DNA from: Halictus rubicundus
Lineage: Eukaryota > Arthropoda > Insecta > Hymenoptera > Halictidae
Assembly: GCF_050948215.1 (NCBI RefSeq)
Contig: NC_135150.1
Coordinates: 17,835,943 to 17,899,942, forward strand
Length of the DNA stretch: 64,000 bases
Reading direction: 5' to 3'
Shown piece by piece: positions 32,140 through 44,911 of this stretch (positions within the stretch are counted from its first letter, which is position 1; each line of letters starts with the position of its first letter). The notes beneath the pieces were generated by a model that had not been told where the DNA came from, ran no database searches, and saw only the letters and a program-made list of their open reading frames with translations. Made by a program: the position numbers and the translations under genes.

Positions 32140-33204
32140 CGCTAAACCTAGTATGTTAACAGATGTATATTGCATGTTAATCTGTCAGTATTTAATCGTT
32201 TTTAAAAGTCGACGGTTCACAGCCAAGGATTTCTTAATATTCACGCCGGATGACGCAAATACGAGTTTTTATATGCCCCGCAATACTGTCGTAAAATGCA
32301 GAAAACGTTGCAAATGCTCCCATTTCTGTTCAGATGTGTTATAATAGATGCTTCAGGAGTTAGTCGTATTAATTGGTTTTTCGTAGCCTAACGTAACTTC
32401 GCGAGGCACCGCTAATTAGTCCGCCACGTGCGTCAGAAGGGACCCGGTGCGAATATGTTAACGCTATGTGTACCTATTTCGAATTTGTTTTTTAATGTCA
32501 AATCATCGCCTTTTCGCTTGTACCAACTGTTCACCGATCATCCTGTATATTCAACGAAACAGATTTATTAAATAATTTCTCTCCAATGCAACTTTGCAAT
32601 ATCAAATCAATTTTTATTTAAAATTTTATCCGTCTTTTGCCACCTTCGGTGGCAAATAGTTCAGAAATTTTTCCACGACTCTTCGTCGATACTTTCCGTT
32701 TCGTATTGAGAAAAATAAACTCTTCCACGTGTTCCATTGTTCCCGCGTAATGCGGGAGTCAAAGTAACGTTAAAGATTAATGTGGAAACCGTAAAAAGAT
32801 GCTCCTCTCGTTTCGCGAATGACAATGCTGTAAATGAAAATAAACGCTCGTTACTTGATACTGTGAGTCAAAATGAAGTGCAGGAAAAAAGAATAAAAGA
32901 AAAGTAAAAAGGATAATTGTATCCACTTGTGAACCATCCTCTGAAATATCGCGCACGATGACAGCGTAAACTCGGCGCATTCTATCAACGATTTCAGTTA
33001 ATGTGGTGCGGCTAATTTATTATTAATGAAGCTTTTTAAAATTCTGACGCGAAACACACCGAATATTGCGAACGGCCGATGGCGATCGATTATGATAAAA
33101 TGATGCAGCGAAGCTAAACGAACCACGAAATTTTGTTCTCTGCTCAAGTGGAATTGAGTGTTAATAATTCTTATATTTGCTCCAATATTCGCATAATGAT
33201 TGAA
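32140..33204. other. Gene-free spacer
   Basis: Two TTAACGCTA-type words, at 32136 and about 32459, may be the ends of another decayed TTAA element but the inverted match is too short to call. No gene found. Confidence 0.35.
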
Positions 33205-33346
33205 ACACCCGAGCCGTGTTATGTTTACTTTCCTCGGCGTCCGAGGCCTTCTCCATGGCCCCTCACGGGGTATACCCGGCGGTAGTGGGGATAACTCCGC
33301 GACGTTTATCACCTAGGCCTTGGCGACATATACAGAGGAATCACTG
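33205..33346. mobile_element. Truncated family B MITE, inverted
   Basis: Matches the left half of family B in reverse: TGTTATGTTTACTTTCCTCG, GGTATACCC, CCTTGGCGACATATACAGAG and the terminus TCACTG followed by TA. The other half of the element is missing. Confidence 0.75.
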
Positions 33347-36089
33347 TATTCGAATGCTGATTCAAAATTTCGCGTCGACCTTTACCATTTTGACTACCAA
33401 ACTGGAAGCCTCAAAAATTGAAGAAATCAAATAAAATGAAATAAAAATTGGAAAAAAAATTAAATGTATGATATTGAGTCCTCCAACTTTACTACATTTT
33501 ACAGATCCTAATCAAATTTGGTGCAATGAGTATATTAACGTGGAAATTCATTTTAAAACCTGGACAAACAATTCCGTAGTGAACTTCGACATCGCGAATG
33601 AATGTAATTTTTCTGTGGGAAAAATAAAAACGCTTAATGCTGATTTCATGTAGATTAATTCACGAAAAGTGGGGGTTCGGAAACAGACTGGATATGTCAT
33701 TGAACTTTGCCATGGCATTGCAATGAGCGCGAAATATGCAATGCTCGAAGTGCTCTCAATTTTCTTCACTAGATGCGTGTTATTTCGCGTCTGACCATGA
33801 TCGAGTCACAACGGTGATTTAACCTATATCCCCTAGATTCCTGGAAGACCTGTTCTTGGTCCATATTCATCTAGAGTTTCCGTCTCGCGCGCGCTCTCCG
33901 CAAGTATGTCAATGCTGCGACGCGGCGTGCAATTGCTATACACGGGATCTGAGTCAGGAATCGGAAGATTCGGAGCCGCGAGCTTTGTAAACCATTCGTT
34001 GATATTCGCCATTAGCACGTTTACGCTCGAGGATCGGCTCCGAAGCGACGTAACGCAATTTTCAGACGTTCAAACACGGTATCGAATACGAATTTGTAAT
34101 GATTCAGCATACTTATTGCCGAGGTCAATATTTGCTCCGACCTCTGGAAAATTTTTACCGAATCTCCCGGATTATTTAACGACTCTACAGCCTGGGAAAA
34201 CATTTTCTGGAGTGATGGCTTGCTGCTATCTCTTTACCACATCTGAGATGACTGAAGCAGTCTGAAGAGTGTAATTTAAAAAATTAGCATATGGTAAAAA
34301 AGAAAATTTTTTGACGACTACTTTAAATCTAAGTTTCCCAGGTTTCATTCGGCAATGAACGCGATAATACTTTGAAGAGCAAAGCTATAGTTTTTCAGAG
34401 CGTTTATTTGTGAAGCAGGAAATTAGAAAATTGCGAAAAATGACCGCTGTCCGGGGTAATTGGAGAACATTAGACAGATTACAGGAAATTAGCATAAATA
34501 CACAGTGCGGAAGTGAACATTATCAAGCTTTTTTCTCGCGTTTTCAATTACCGAAAAAGGGAAATAAAATTCTCCGGGGCAAAGTCAAACGAGCTACAAT
34601 TAGCCGGATGAAAAGCGTGTTTCAGCGACCGTTTCCATCGACACGGGAAAAATTTCATCGATACCGGGACGATTGCGTTACGTAAAAATATTATCGAAGC
34701 GTGCCTCACGGTTTACCGGGTTTGCTGAATATTTACTAAAATTCCGCGATTCGAGCGTAACATTTTCAACGATTGAACGAGCGTGATCGTGTAACAAGGC
34801 GTTGCTCAATCCCGGCGACGAGCATTATTTATCGCCGCTCCTTAACTACGTGCTCGTTGCGCGAACTATCGCGATAGTTGAAAAACTGTGTTATTGTTAC
34901 AGAATTTATTCCTCTCGTTCTGTTGCGATCCACCCGGAAAGAACGCGCGGAATCCCCGCGATTGATGAATCGCTTTATAATCTTCGACTAGTTGCATAAT
35001 TGATTACGAGATTGCCGGACAGAAATACTATTCCACCGAATGCAACGCATTCCTTTCACCGATGACGTTCACTTCGTGCTCTCGATGCTCTTTTACTTCA
35101 ATTCGATCCAAGGTCAGACCACGTGTTTCCTCGATTAGCTCGAAAACAATGGAAAACACACATTTTTCCTTAATTCACTGACTTTCTTAAAAGTTTTTAA
35201 CACTTGTGCTAACTTTCTTAAATACTTCATTTAAGTACAAGTATATAGCACAATTTTGTTATTAATTACGTGGAAAATCATTTGGCACTTCAAAGTCCGA
35301 ACCATGAAATAGTATATAATTTTATAATATGGGCTCGTAAAGTTCAAAACATATCAAATTTTACATTATATATAATTAATAATAATAACTAAAAATTATA
35401 ACTCAGCAAAATGCAAAATAAATCAATATTTTCAATCTTCTAGAATCCATCCTAGCATCCATCTTACGTCGTCTTATATACTTGTCCCTAGCAAGCTTCC
35501 AAAGAGAAATAAACTTACGCTGCCATACAACAATTGAAGAACGAACTTCACAGAAGTGGACTTCAAAGTCCCCAAGAGTCTCAAAGCACTTAGAAGTCCC
35601 GTCAGTAAATAAAGGGTTCAACTTTCCACGTTTATAAAATAAAAGAGGAGCCGAACGTCGCAGCGGATATAAAATTGGTCCAACTACATCCGGCCAAAAT
35701 AATTCGGAGCTTCAAAATTCATTGGGTCAACAAGTAAAGTGGCTTTTATCGAGGATCAAAAATTAATCCGTTGCGCTCGAATCCATTAGACCGCAATGAT
35801 TGCTGATTTCGAACATTAATTCGGAAATCCTATAACTCGATCGAAACTCGAAACTGGAAAAGCACGGCCATTATCTTTGCACCCATCTGACATTACACTT
35901 TGCCTTCAGAATTTAATAATTTCAACGCATCCGGAACATTATATGGACAAGACAACATTGCAATTTGCATTTTTTTCAATTTTGTCAATTTTGTTTTTCC
36001 ATTTTTTGTTTCTTTTTTCTTTATTTTGCATCAGTTCATTTAAAATGTACCTCAAAAGACAGTTCAAAACAGTTCAAAATGTACCTCAA
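33347..36089. other. Gene-free region
   Basis: Mostly AT-rich with moderately GC-rich stretches at about 33830-34020 and 34750-35000. Several short open frames occur, none recognisable. A short direct duplication, AAAATGTACCTCAAAAGAC, occurs at about 36043 and 36077. Confidence 0.4.
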
Positions 36090-36253
36090 AAGACTCGTCA
36101 AAACAACGGATTCTAATATTTGTAATTCACAATTATTGAGATTCTAAAGATGCATCCATCCATGAGAAATAATTCAATAAATTTATTTATTCTCGTTATT
36201 TTTATAAAGTAGTGTAAAATGGTCACTTTAGTGTTCCGTAAAACTATTGTTAA
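36090..36253. mobile_element. Degraded family A MITE
   Basis: Contains GAGAAATAATTCAATAAATT and the end GTGTTCCGTAAAACTATTG then TTAA, a decayed form of the family A terminus in the reverse orientation. The opposite end is present only as GTCAAAACAACGGATTC. Confidence 0.55.
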
Positions 36254-36357
36254 AACATTCTTCGAAAATGAAACGATTAAATTGAAAATGGCTACATACA
36301 TATTGCATGTCCAAGTAAGTTGTATTGATTCATAAAATGCAATCACTAATTTAAAAA

Positions 36358-36783
36358 TTGTCTCGAATTACGGTAAGGAAATTTTTATTGTTGAATATAA
36401 ACCAGCTGTTAAAAGTCGTCTTCGGACAAGGAAAGCAGGGAACAAGCAATATGGCGGATGTTTGGCGAACAACGAGCGAAGATGTTCTTCGCGAATTGTG
36501 TCGGGCCGGGCTAGTTTGGAGGATTTGGAAACAAAGCGTGCGAATGCGTCGTTGGCAGACCATTGGCCCGGCTAAAAAAGCAGTAATAGTGCTCCGAAAA
36601 TACCGATGGGCGAAGTATAACGGCCTCGAGTCGGTGCACCGCGAGTTAAACGTCCTGCGTGCCACGCGGACGCGTCTCGTCTCCGATTTTCCGTGGAAAA
36701 CCGGCGGACGGTTTCATTACGGCCGATTGGCTGAAGCAGATTTCCCGTGGAACGCAACAGATAACGCCATACAGAGCAGATAA
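36358..36783 (+). CDS. Hypothetical open frame of 141 residues, unrecognised
   Basis: A continuous plus-strand frame whose internal Met at about residue 32 starts MADVWRTTSEDVLREL; the segment MADVWRTT...HRELN is rich in Arg, Trp and Leu and could be helical. I do not recognise the product and see no intron borders or nearby partner. Part of the reverse strand is also open (36351-36665), which weakens the case. It may be chance or an old transposon fragment. Confidence 0.2.
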   Translation: MSRITVRKFLLLNINQLLKVVFGQGKQGTSNMADVWRTTSEDVLRELCRAGLVWRIWKQSVRMRRWQTIGPAKKAVIVLRKYRWAKYNGLESVHRELNVLRATRTRLVSDFPWKTGGRFHYGRLAEADFPWNATDNAIQSR

Positions 36784-37088
36784 GACGGGCGAGCGTAATG
36801 CGCGGCCGTACAACGCGCGCGTATATTTTGTCTCGTTCGGTTCATCGAAAACAACCAGGGAAAAATCAAATAAAACTGGTTTACACCGGCTTAGACCGGA
36901 TACCACAGCTTAGTTGCAACTAGCTCTGGTTTATTGTTCCATGGCGTATATACATGACCGGCTGATACGGAAAAGTTTGTCTCGCGTGATCGAACGGTAG
37001 GAAAGTACCATTTCTGTTCACCTGATTGGCCAAAATAATCCGGCGAACCTATTCCTAGAGGTTCGAACGAGTTGCACCAATACGAAAT

Positions 37089-37400
37089 GTACAGTACACT
37101 AATATTCGGACGCTTTTAAAAATCGTATATCTTTGTTAATGTTGGACCATACGACTTGGATTTTTTTTTTACGAATTTAGCACAATTGGTTACTACATAA
37201 AGTGAAAAGAAAAATTTTTAGAAAAATTGCAATTGATCGAAATTACAGAGAACATACTAAAAGCTGTATTTTGCAACTTTTTTATGTGGACTTGCGTTGA
37301 AAATTTAGAAAGTACGATTTGTAGATCTGTATGAATATTATACATATTCTGGGAATTTCACCCAAAACCGGTCAACGGCAAATTTCTGGAACGTGCTGAT
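37089..37400. mobile_element. One-ended fragment of family F (mariner-like)
   Basis: TACACTAATATTCGGACGCT and the following AAAATCGTATATCTTTGTTA match the left end of the complete element at 46771-47808. The second terminus is missing, so the right border is approximate. Confidence 0.65.
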
Positions 37401-37570
37401 TAGAGTCACCGAAACGAGAAGAATTTGTATCAGTGTTTACAATTTATTGTGAGCGTGTTTACAGTCATTAATCAAGGTTCAAGAACATTTCTTGAAACCC
37501 TAGGTGGGATCATGTCATCGTTATTTCACTATTTACATCAGGTGTCCTACTTTTGTGAATTTCTCGTACT

Positions 37571-37850
37571 CAAGGTCACGAGAAGGTCATAATATTACAG
37601 GTCGTTGGATTCGTCTTGACCTCGGCTATCACATAGCAATAATAAAAATATATCATTCCATTTAAAAAAACTTCGATGAACTTGAAATCTCAAAAAATAT
37701 AACCTTAAACAAATTTTTTTGCCTGTCATAATATTTACCCTCCTGAGCCAACTAATGTTTCCCTTTACAATTTTTTTCTATCATAAAAGACAAGCGAGAT
37801 ATTTTAGATGCTCGGGTTAGGTGAAACACCCTGTACACTATAGTCTCGTT
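37571..37850. repeat. Family E interspersed repeat
   Basis: Begins near GTCACGAGAAGGTCATAATA and ends AGGTGAAACACCCTGTAC. Copies at 12392 (partial) and 41578. The ACACCCTGTA terminus is common among mariner-type and other small DNA elements, but I see no matching inverted end here. Confidence 0.7.
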
Positions 37851-39138
37851 TGCGATTGGAAATACTGCTTCATCGTTTCGAAGAGTCATCCAGCTCGATA
37901 ATTTAGTATTATTTCAATACACGCGAGATGAAAATGTTATCCTGCTTCCCGTAATGACAGATTTAAACCTCCTCGCGCTGAATATTTCAGCGATTCGGTT
38001 CGAGCCTGTTCAAATAAGTAACTCTTTCATTATGTTTGCATGAACGCCGACTATGGATTACTAGCCCATTTCGTGTCACTCGGAGGCTGTGCATTATTCG
38101 CGTCGTTTTATCCGTGAGATTCCATTTTGGATTTTGGATGGCGGCGTTATGGCAGAACGGATATTCAGACAAATTTTACAATAGATTTCCTGACAGAATC
38201 ACGTTATAATAATTCATCGAACAGCATCGAGCGATCGCGACCTATTTTGCACGCGTTTTATCAAATCGGGGATAATCGTATCGATCTGTCAATAAATCGT
38301 CGGTCGACCGGAAGTGGAACTTGTTGTTCATTTGAAATGCGCACGATTGAAAAATCCGGTTTGTTTACGCTATCGCAGCGTTGGCTTTAATTTACACGTT
38401 CTTCGTTTATCATCGCGATTGCATCGCCGTTATCTCGATACTCGCGGATACTTCTCCCCGGAGATAAGTGAAAAATAGGACAAAAATGGACCTTGAGGCT
38501 ACATAGGCGTTGTTTACTTTTTTTTTTCTTTCTCGCGTGGTCGAGAGGCCTCTCGCGATCGGGCAAACAGCTCGGAATCGTGTTATGTAAATATCTGAAT
38601 GGATACCGGTGATAACTAGCGTATAAAAAGCACTCGACCTACGTATCAATCGCGACGGAACACCTTCGCATCTTATTAAAGATTCGTCTAATCGCCGATA
38701 ACCGTTTCGCAATTAGCGCTCTCAACTCGAGCGTGAATTCGCGCCAGCGTCCCGACGTCGAACGATTGTTAGTAAATTATCTCTTAACTCGATTATCGGA
38801 CCAATTATCTCGAGACCGCGGCTTCGTTTTTGTTTACTTCCGAGCGTGAACCATTCGAGCATCGTTACTCGCAGTGTATTAAGCCGTGAATTAACTCCCG
38901 CGTTTTTACACTGTGTTACCTGCGACGGAGAAGAATACACGCTCGCGTCACTTATATAATTTTATCATTATTTTCGATCGTCCTTTTCTCACGAAAGAAA
39001 ATTCTCGAGACGGTCGGGCTGTCCTATTGTTCCGAGCGCAAGGACTCCGCGATATAATATGTGCGCGACATCGTTTAATTGCGATGCCCACGTATCGGAC
39101 GCGAATCTGTCGGAATCGGCACGGTAGAACGTTTAAAA
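37851..39138. other. Gene-free spacer
   Basis: No supported exon or repeat. The sequence is of intermediate GC content with scattered short open frames on both strands. Confidence 0.4.
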
Positions 39139-39334
39139 CAGTGATTTCTCTATATATGACGCCAAAGCCTGGACGATAAACGTCGCGGAATTATCCCCAG
39201 TACCGCGGGGTATAGGGCCACGAAGCTCGAGAGGCCTCGGACGCCGAGGAGTGTAAACATAACCGAGCATGTCTCCTGGACGATACACGACGCCGACAAG
39301 ACCCGTGTTGTTGACATATATCGAGAATTCACTG
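39139..39334. mobile_element. Family B MITE (Tc1/mariner-like)
   Basis: Starts CAGTGATTTCTCTATATATG and ends ATATCGAGAATTCACTG then TA. Nearly identical to the copy at 19252 and more complete in its right half (GTCTCCTGGACGATACACG). Confidence 0.85.
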
Positions 39335-40053
39335 TATAGAGCGCAGACGAGAGGGGCGCGGGTCGTTCGAGCGTTTCAACTCCGAGTAAAGACGGGCGGA
39401 CAGGCATTTTCATGGTCGAGAGCAGCGACAATAGAGAAGTCGAAAATCAAGGGGACGAAATTGTTTGTCGTCGGACAACGGGGGAAGAACAGAATGTAAG
39501 GAGGTCGGCAATTGTTCGCTGCGCAAATGTTTGTCCGCTGTTCCCGTTCGTCGAATTAAATAACTCTCGTGACTCGAATGAAAAAGCGAGCCTCGGCCAG
39601 AAGTGGAAGAAAAATAATACAGACGATACGGTGGACGTTATCGTGGCCATACCGAAGAGGGGCCTGCCCTCATTATAAGAAACGACGACGGGCTGTTTGC
39701 GCGACGATAAACCACATTTGTCGAAGATTTACACGAACTCGAACACCGTTCCACTAATCGTTCCACGACGACTGTGCCCCCGGAATACGAGCTTCCCTTT
39801 TTCCTGCACAAACAGGCCTATCTTCCGGTTAAACGAGCATGATTCCTCTGCGAAAACACCGTTCGATTATATTGCGAAATCGGCTCGGTTCAGTTTTAAG
39901 CGATAGATCCAAGATGGCGGAAGATTGGGGGCGTGATTTTGCCACAACTTTGGGTATCGTACAACCAATTATTTAAATATTATTAACCATGCTGCGTCAT
40001 TAACAGGCGATTTACTAATTTTTCAAAGCCTGCAGTCCATGGCTAAGAATTTT
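39335..40053. other. Gene-free spacer
   Basis: Several overlapping open frames (39412-39678 plus, 39447-39650 minus) cover the same bases on both strands; none is recognisable. I see nothing else. Confidence 0.35.
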
Positions 40054-40281
40054 TTAACACTAGGTTTACGGAGCACTAAAAGTGACTACTTTGCATTACT
40101 TTATAAAAATAACAAGAACGTGCTACCCAATTTTCATATATAATATAATATATTTAAAATAACATGCACCCAAAGAAAGGAATTTACTAAATAATTTCTC
40201 ATGTATGGATCCTTAAAATCTTAATAATTTTAAATTAAAAAGAATCCGTCATTTTGACGGGCCCCATAAGCTTAGTGTTAA
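40054..40281. mobile_element. TTAA-flanked MITE, family A
   Basis: TTAACACTAGGTTTACGGAG at the left and CCCCATAAGCTTAGTGTTAA at the right with TTAA on both sides. The interior GAATCCGTCATTTTGACGGG is a local palindrome shared by the family. Confidence 0.82.
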
Positions 40282-40490
40282 TAACTCCTCAACAGCAATA
40301 ACAATTTCAATCGTGAGCCTACAACTTGCTCATAGTGTCACTTAATCTGATAGCTTTTCTTAGGATTATTATATAAAGCATGACTTTTCAGCTTCCTTTT
40401 GGTACAGCAGAAAGATAGAAAATCCTATTAACACATTGACTGTCACCGGTGACCGCCACTATTAACTTATTTAAAAATGATTGTCATAAC

Positions 40491-40683
40491 TAGACTGCGG
40501 ATTTTATGACATAAATGAGTAGGTGCAATTCAAAACAGTAGAAAGATTAAAGGAGTTTAACAATGTCGATATACCATTTTCAACATACAAAAATGATTAA
40601 TGAGCAAAATAAATTTTTACTTAGCACCTATAGATTGCAGTTGACGTATAAAAGTTTTATTCTGCATAAAGATCCGCAGTCTA
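40491..40683. mobile_element. hAT-like MITE, family I, copy 1
   Basis: Ends TAGACTGCGGATTTTATG and (inverted) AAAGATCCGCAGTCTA. A perfect 8-bp direct repeat, GTCATAAC, flanks the element (40483-40490 and 40684-40691). Eight-base duplications are characteristic of hAT elements. No coding capacity. Confidence 0.85.
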
Positions 40684-41577
40684 GTCATAACATTACTGAA
40701 TATCAATTCATTTGTTCCGAAATGAACTAAAAGATAGTGCAAAGTGCAAAATCGATTATCCAATAATAACGTTAATAACTCTGATCGTTTAAACGAATGA
40801 AATAAGCAAAGACTTGTATGAACACTTATGTGAAACGCGTAAATTAAACGAGAAAGGCTTTCTTATTGCGCATAAATAATTGAATTACGAATAAAATTCA
40901 CCGTTGGTAAACATTCTAAAGACACACGAAACGTTTCCTTCAGTGTTAACAATCTCGGCGAATAGTTGTCACGTGTCAGGCAATTAAATCACCGTGCGCT
41001 TTTATCAACGGGAGCAAAGAGCACGGCCGAGGGTAATGAACGAAAATCAGCAGAAACGAGTGTTTATAAATAAAAACACGCCTCGCGACGGCCAGAGATT
41101 CTCAATGGCGGCGAAACTAACTTCGCCCTGCCGGTTATTCAGTTTGCCCGGTCTCACCCCACCGGACGAAAATTAATCTAAGCGAACAAAAGCCGTGACG
41201 GCGGCGCGGAGACTTTGTACCAACGCGAGTAAGTTAGTCACGTATCGAGGCTGCCACGAACTTGGTATTCCCGAGCGTGATTCGCATTCGCACGCGTTCC
41301 GGGGGCCTTGCAGATTTTTCACGGCCCCGCGGTGCATCGAGCGAGAAACGGGGAGAGGACGCTGGCGGGGGTTCAGGGTTCGATAACCATTCAGCTGTTA
41401 GGGTCGGGGACGTTGAAGTCGAGTGAAAGTCATCCTGACGTAACCGGCTGGGTTTATTTATTATTATTATCCAGTTTTTCCCAACGAGGACACGTGCTGG
41501 AAACGTGCAAATCACAAACAGCGAATGCGTGCGCAGAAGTAAAGAAAAGTTATTTATAAGATCTTGAAGATTTCTGT
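40684..41577. other. Gene-free spacer
   Basis: About 40990-41420 is more GC-rich and open in several frames on both strands. No recognisable gene. Confidence 0.4.
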
Positions 41578-41808
41578 ATGATTCGTCTTGACCTCGGCTA
41601 TCATAGAGCGATCATAAAAATATATAATTCCCTTTAAAAAAACTTCGATGACCTTGAAATCTCAAAAAATATAACCTTGAACAAATTTGTTTGCCTATCA
41701 TAATATTTGCCCTCCTCAACCAAGCAATGTTTTCCTCTGTAATTTTTTTCTATCACAAAAAACAAGCAAGATATTTTAGATGCTCGAGTTAGGTGGAACA
41801 CCCTGTAT
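41578..41808. repeat. Family E interspersed repeat
   Basis: Shares ATTCGTCTTGACCTCGGCTA and the distal GATATTTTAGATGCTCGAG with the copy at 37571, ending AGGTGGAACACCCTGTAT. The left part upstream of ATTCGTC is missing. Confidence 0.75.
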
Positions 41809-43166
41809 TGTACGATAATTGCGAAAATTTAATTCCTTTAACTTTTTTAGAACATTTGGATTGTTCAGTCTTAAATTTTATATTTAAAGGTACCTGGGAA
41901 AGTTTAACCTTCTTTTAAGGAAAGAACTGATTAAAAATATAAAAATGAAGTACAGTAAGGGAGTACTGGAAAAAATATTCTTCCATAGAAAATTATTGAC
42001 GGTAAGGGTTTGTATTGTAAACAAAAAATAAGGAAAGGGCCCACTAGAAAAACAGAAAAAAAATATAGAAGGGGTGCATAGAAAACATAGATCGAAATAC
42101 GCAAATAAGAAAGAATAAGGGGACGCATAGGCGAGGAGAGAAATCGTCAACAATAAGCGTCGTGCAAAATATTAGTCAAAATGTTTACACACGTGTTAAA
42201 CTCGACACTGCATATCGACGGACGAATAGACATTATTGGCATTGTCGAACATTCGGTTGTTCCAATCGAGTGATTCACGCGGGAAACGATATGCAAATTT
42301 CTGGATGATATATTAATATTAAATTCCTCATGATTGATGAATGAGGGCAAGGTGTGAATACTTCGCTGTCAAACATTATACGTCTATTTTCCAGTACTGA
42401 TAAATCTAAATTAAAGATCATAGAATCATAATTGTGGCAAGGGAAATGAGTTAAATGTTCTTTCTGACCTGCACAGGCCCGCTAAACCGAGCACTAAACC
42501 GTCTCGATTAGTATCATAGCAAAATTACGAGGCTCCGCGAATTTGCCTTGCCGTTATACCTCGCTGACTAATCCCAGCAACTGTTTAACGCTATCTCAAA
42601 ACCGGCCTTCGAATCGTTTGCGGAATTTTAAAGCCTGTTTATGGGTCTGGGGATTCGTGTTCTCATAACCGTGGCAATTAGCGCAACGGATTCTCTCACC
42701 ATCGAACGAAATGTCTGACAACTGCGATCACGATTCAGCCGGCACGAGAACTATGACGAGTCTCCCGAGGCGAGGAATGCCTAAGGTGAAAGGAACAGTA
42801 ATTTCCGGGAAAACCCCGAAGCCGTTCCAGTGAAATGATTTGCAACTCTAATCGATTATTAATCCAAGTTCAGCTTCAACCAAAACAGCGTAGGATTCTA
42901 ATTGTGCGAGGTGAAATCGATTGAGAAATTACTATCGTCCAAGATATCGGTAGATGCGAATTTAGATAAGACGCAGCGCATAAGAGTTCATCGAGGAGTT
43001 AATCGATCATTCGTTCAGCGACAGTTGAGATGTTTCTTCTTAGATACCTGAAGTGCTGATCAAGAGAACCTCTTCTGCAACATTTTACGTCATGGTATGC
43101 ACATTTTATTTTTTAACGATTTCTATATTTGGGGGTCGATTTTTATACTTATCAGTTACAATAAAG
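41809..43166. other. Gene-free spacer
   Basis: AT-rich at the left (the minus-strand frames at 41884-42153 are hydrophobic low-complexity by-products), more mixed to the right. No supported feature. Confidence 0.4.
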
Positions 43167-43315
43167 GTGGACAATTTACACTCTTAAACAGCACTCCTCG
43201 GCTTCCAAGGCCTTTCGAGCTTTGCGGCCCCTCACGAAGTATACCCCGCGGTGGTGGGGATAGTTCCGCGACGTTTATTATCCAGGCCTTGGCGACATAT
43301 ATAGAAAAATCACTG
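43167..43315. mobile_element. Truncated family B MITE, inverted
   Basis: Reverse-orientation left half of family B: CTCCTCGGCTTCCAAGGCCT, AAGTATACCCCGCGGTGGTG and the terminus AAAAATCACTG followed by TA. Same truncation pattern as the copy at 33205, so the two may share a deleted master form. Confidence 0.75.
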
Positions 43316-44702
43316 TATCTCCATTCTACTTTACGAATACTCATATAAACGCAATGTAAAATGTTCATAAAGTATCGGACACTTGAATATTACAAAACTT
43401 TTTTTAAAAACAAGCGTATGGGTTCGAACTGAATAGTGTGTACAGGAGATTAAAAACAATCAGTGCTTCACGAAGGAGACCGATTCGACATCGCCGACAT
43501 TTTCCGCGCATCTGTGTTTTATTGCGCGACCATCCCGCGCCATTACCGTCTCATCCTCGTTACTCTTGTCACTGTCTTCTGTTCGCCGCACACTTTACGC
43601 CATCGAGGCTCTAATGAACCCGCGCCCCTCTCGACGTCGTCCGCTTTAATTGCTTTTTAACGTTCGACACTGCTGTAAGTTCGAGAACAACGTCCGTCGC
43701 GGCCGAATCGCCCAATAAAATCTTTCGTAAAAAGGAAATATGAAAAAAAATACGATTGTTTATTGCGATGTTAAGTGGACGACACCGGAAACGAACGTAA
43801 AACGACACGCCGCTAATGGGAACGGCATTTTAATGTTTTTTCGCGTCCGGGGCCGGGCGCATTGGAAAGTAAATAAAATGAAAATTAACAGCGCGATCAA
43901 GGGGGAGAGGGCGGGGCGCTCGCGAGTGAAATATTAGAGGGTCGTTAAAAGTTTAAAAGCGTGCCGTGTTCGAAATGCTCTTCCGTGTCCGGTCATTACA
44001 GATAAATAAAATGAATACGCGCGGAATTTGAACGGTAGAGCGGTGGCGTTTGCGATCGATAAAGGGTCCCGGAGTTATGCGGGCACGATCGGTCCGCCAT
44101 TTTCTTTGGGATCGTCTGCGGTCCATCGGGCGCGACATAATCCTCGCCAATTATTTTCTTGCGACATTCACTCGCTCATCCCGGGGTCCTGTGCGCGCGT
44201 GCGCTCATCGCTGTAATTACTAATTCGCTGTGTCGCGATCGCTCGTTGAAAATGAAAAAGAACGGCTCGGTTTCGTTGATCGCGGACCGATCTCGAGCCA
44301 CGTCGGATAAAGACATCGACCGGCACACGAACCGACGGCGCATTATGCTTCTTTTTTGCCCGGGGGTCGTCCTGGTAACGCTTTATTAGCGTCGCGTGGT
44401 CGATTAAGCGCTTACGTGTACACGTATCGCGCGCCAGTGTTTTATAAAAGAGAAAACCGACCGACAGATAAAAAGGAACACGCAGCCACGACGAGCTCCG
44501 TCCGTGACCGCTGATAAGTATTCACTCGAGCGCGCGCGCGCACGCTCGTCGATCATCCCGCGAATGGTACAACGGCCCCATTATGCGAACTACGATCGAC
44601 GATTTAGGGCTTGAACTTTTTACGGCCTTCCATCGACACGCTCCTCCCTGTTCCACGAGAGAATGATTCTGAACAGAGTCTAATAAATATGTATGTTATT
44701 AA
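43316..44702. other. Gene-free, GC-rich spacer
   Basis: About 43450-44640 is GC-rich with CpG-rich words (for example CGCGCGCGCG near 44530). It could hold a promoter or conserved non-coding DNA, but nothing in the sequence proves it. Confidence 0.35.
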
Positions 44703-44902
44703 TAGACTGCGGATTTTATGCATTTATGGCAGAATTAGTAGGTGTAATTTTAAGTAGCAAAAATATTGGAAAAATTTAAACATACTATTATATTATTTTC
44801 AATCTGCTAAACATAACAAGAAAGAAAATAAATTTCCATTTCACTTCATTTCGTTGCAATTCAGGTAAAATAATTTCATTTTGCATAAAGATTCGCAGTC
44901 TA
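44703..44902. mobile_element. hAT-like MITE, family I, copy 2
   Basis: Ends TAGACTGCGGATTTTATGCA and AAAGATTCGCAGTCTA. A perfect 8-bp direct repeat, GTTATTAA, lies at 44695-44702 and 44903-44910. The interior matches copy 1, including AGTAGGTGTAATTTTAAGTA against AGTAGGTGCAATTCAAAACA. Confidence 0.87.
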
Positions 44903-44911
44903 GTTATTAAC

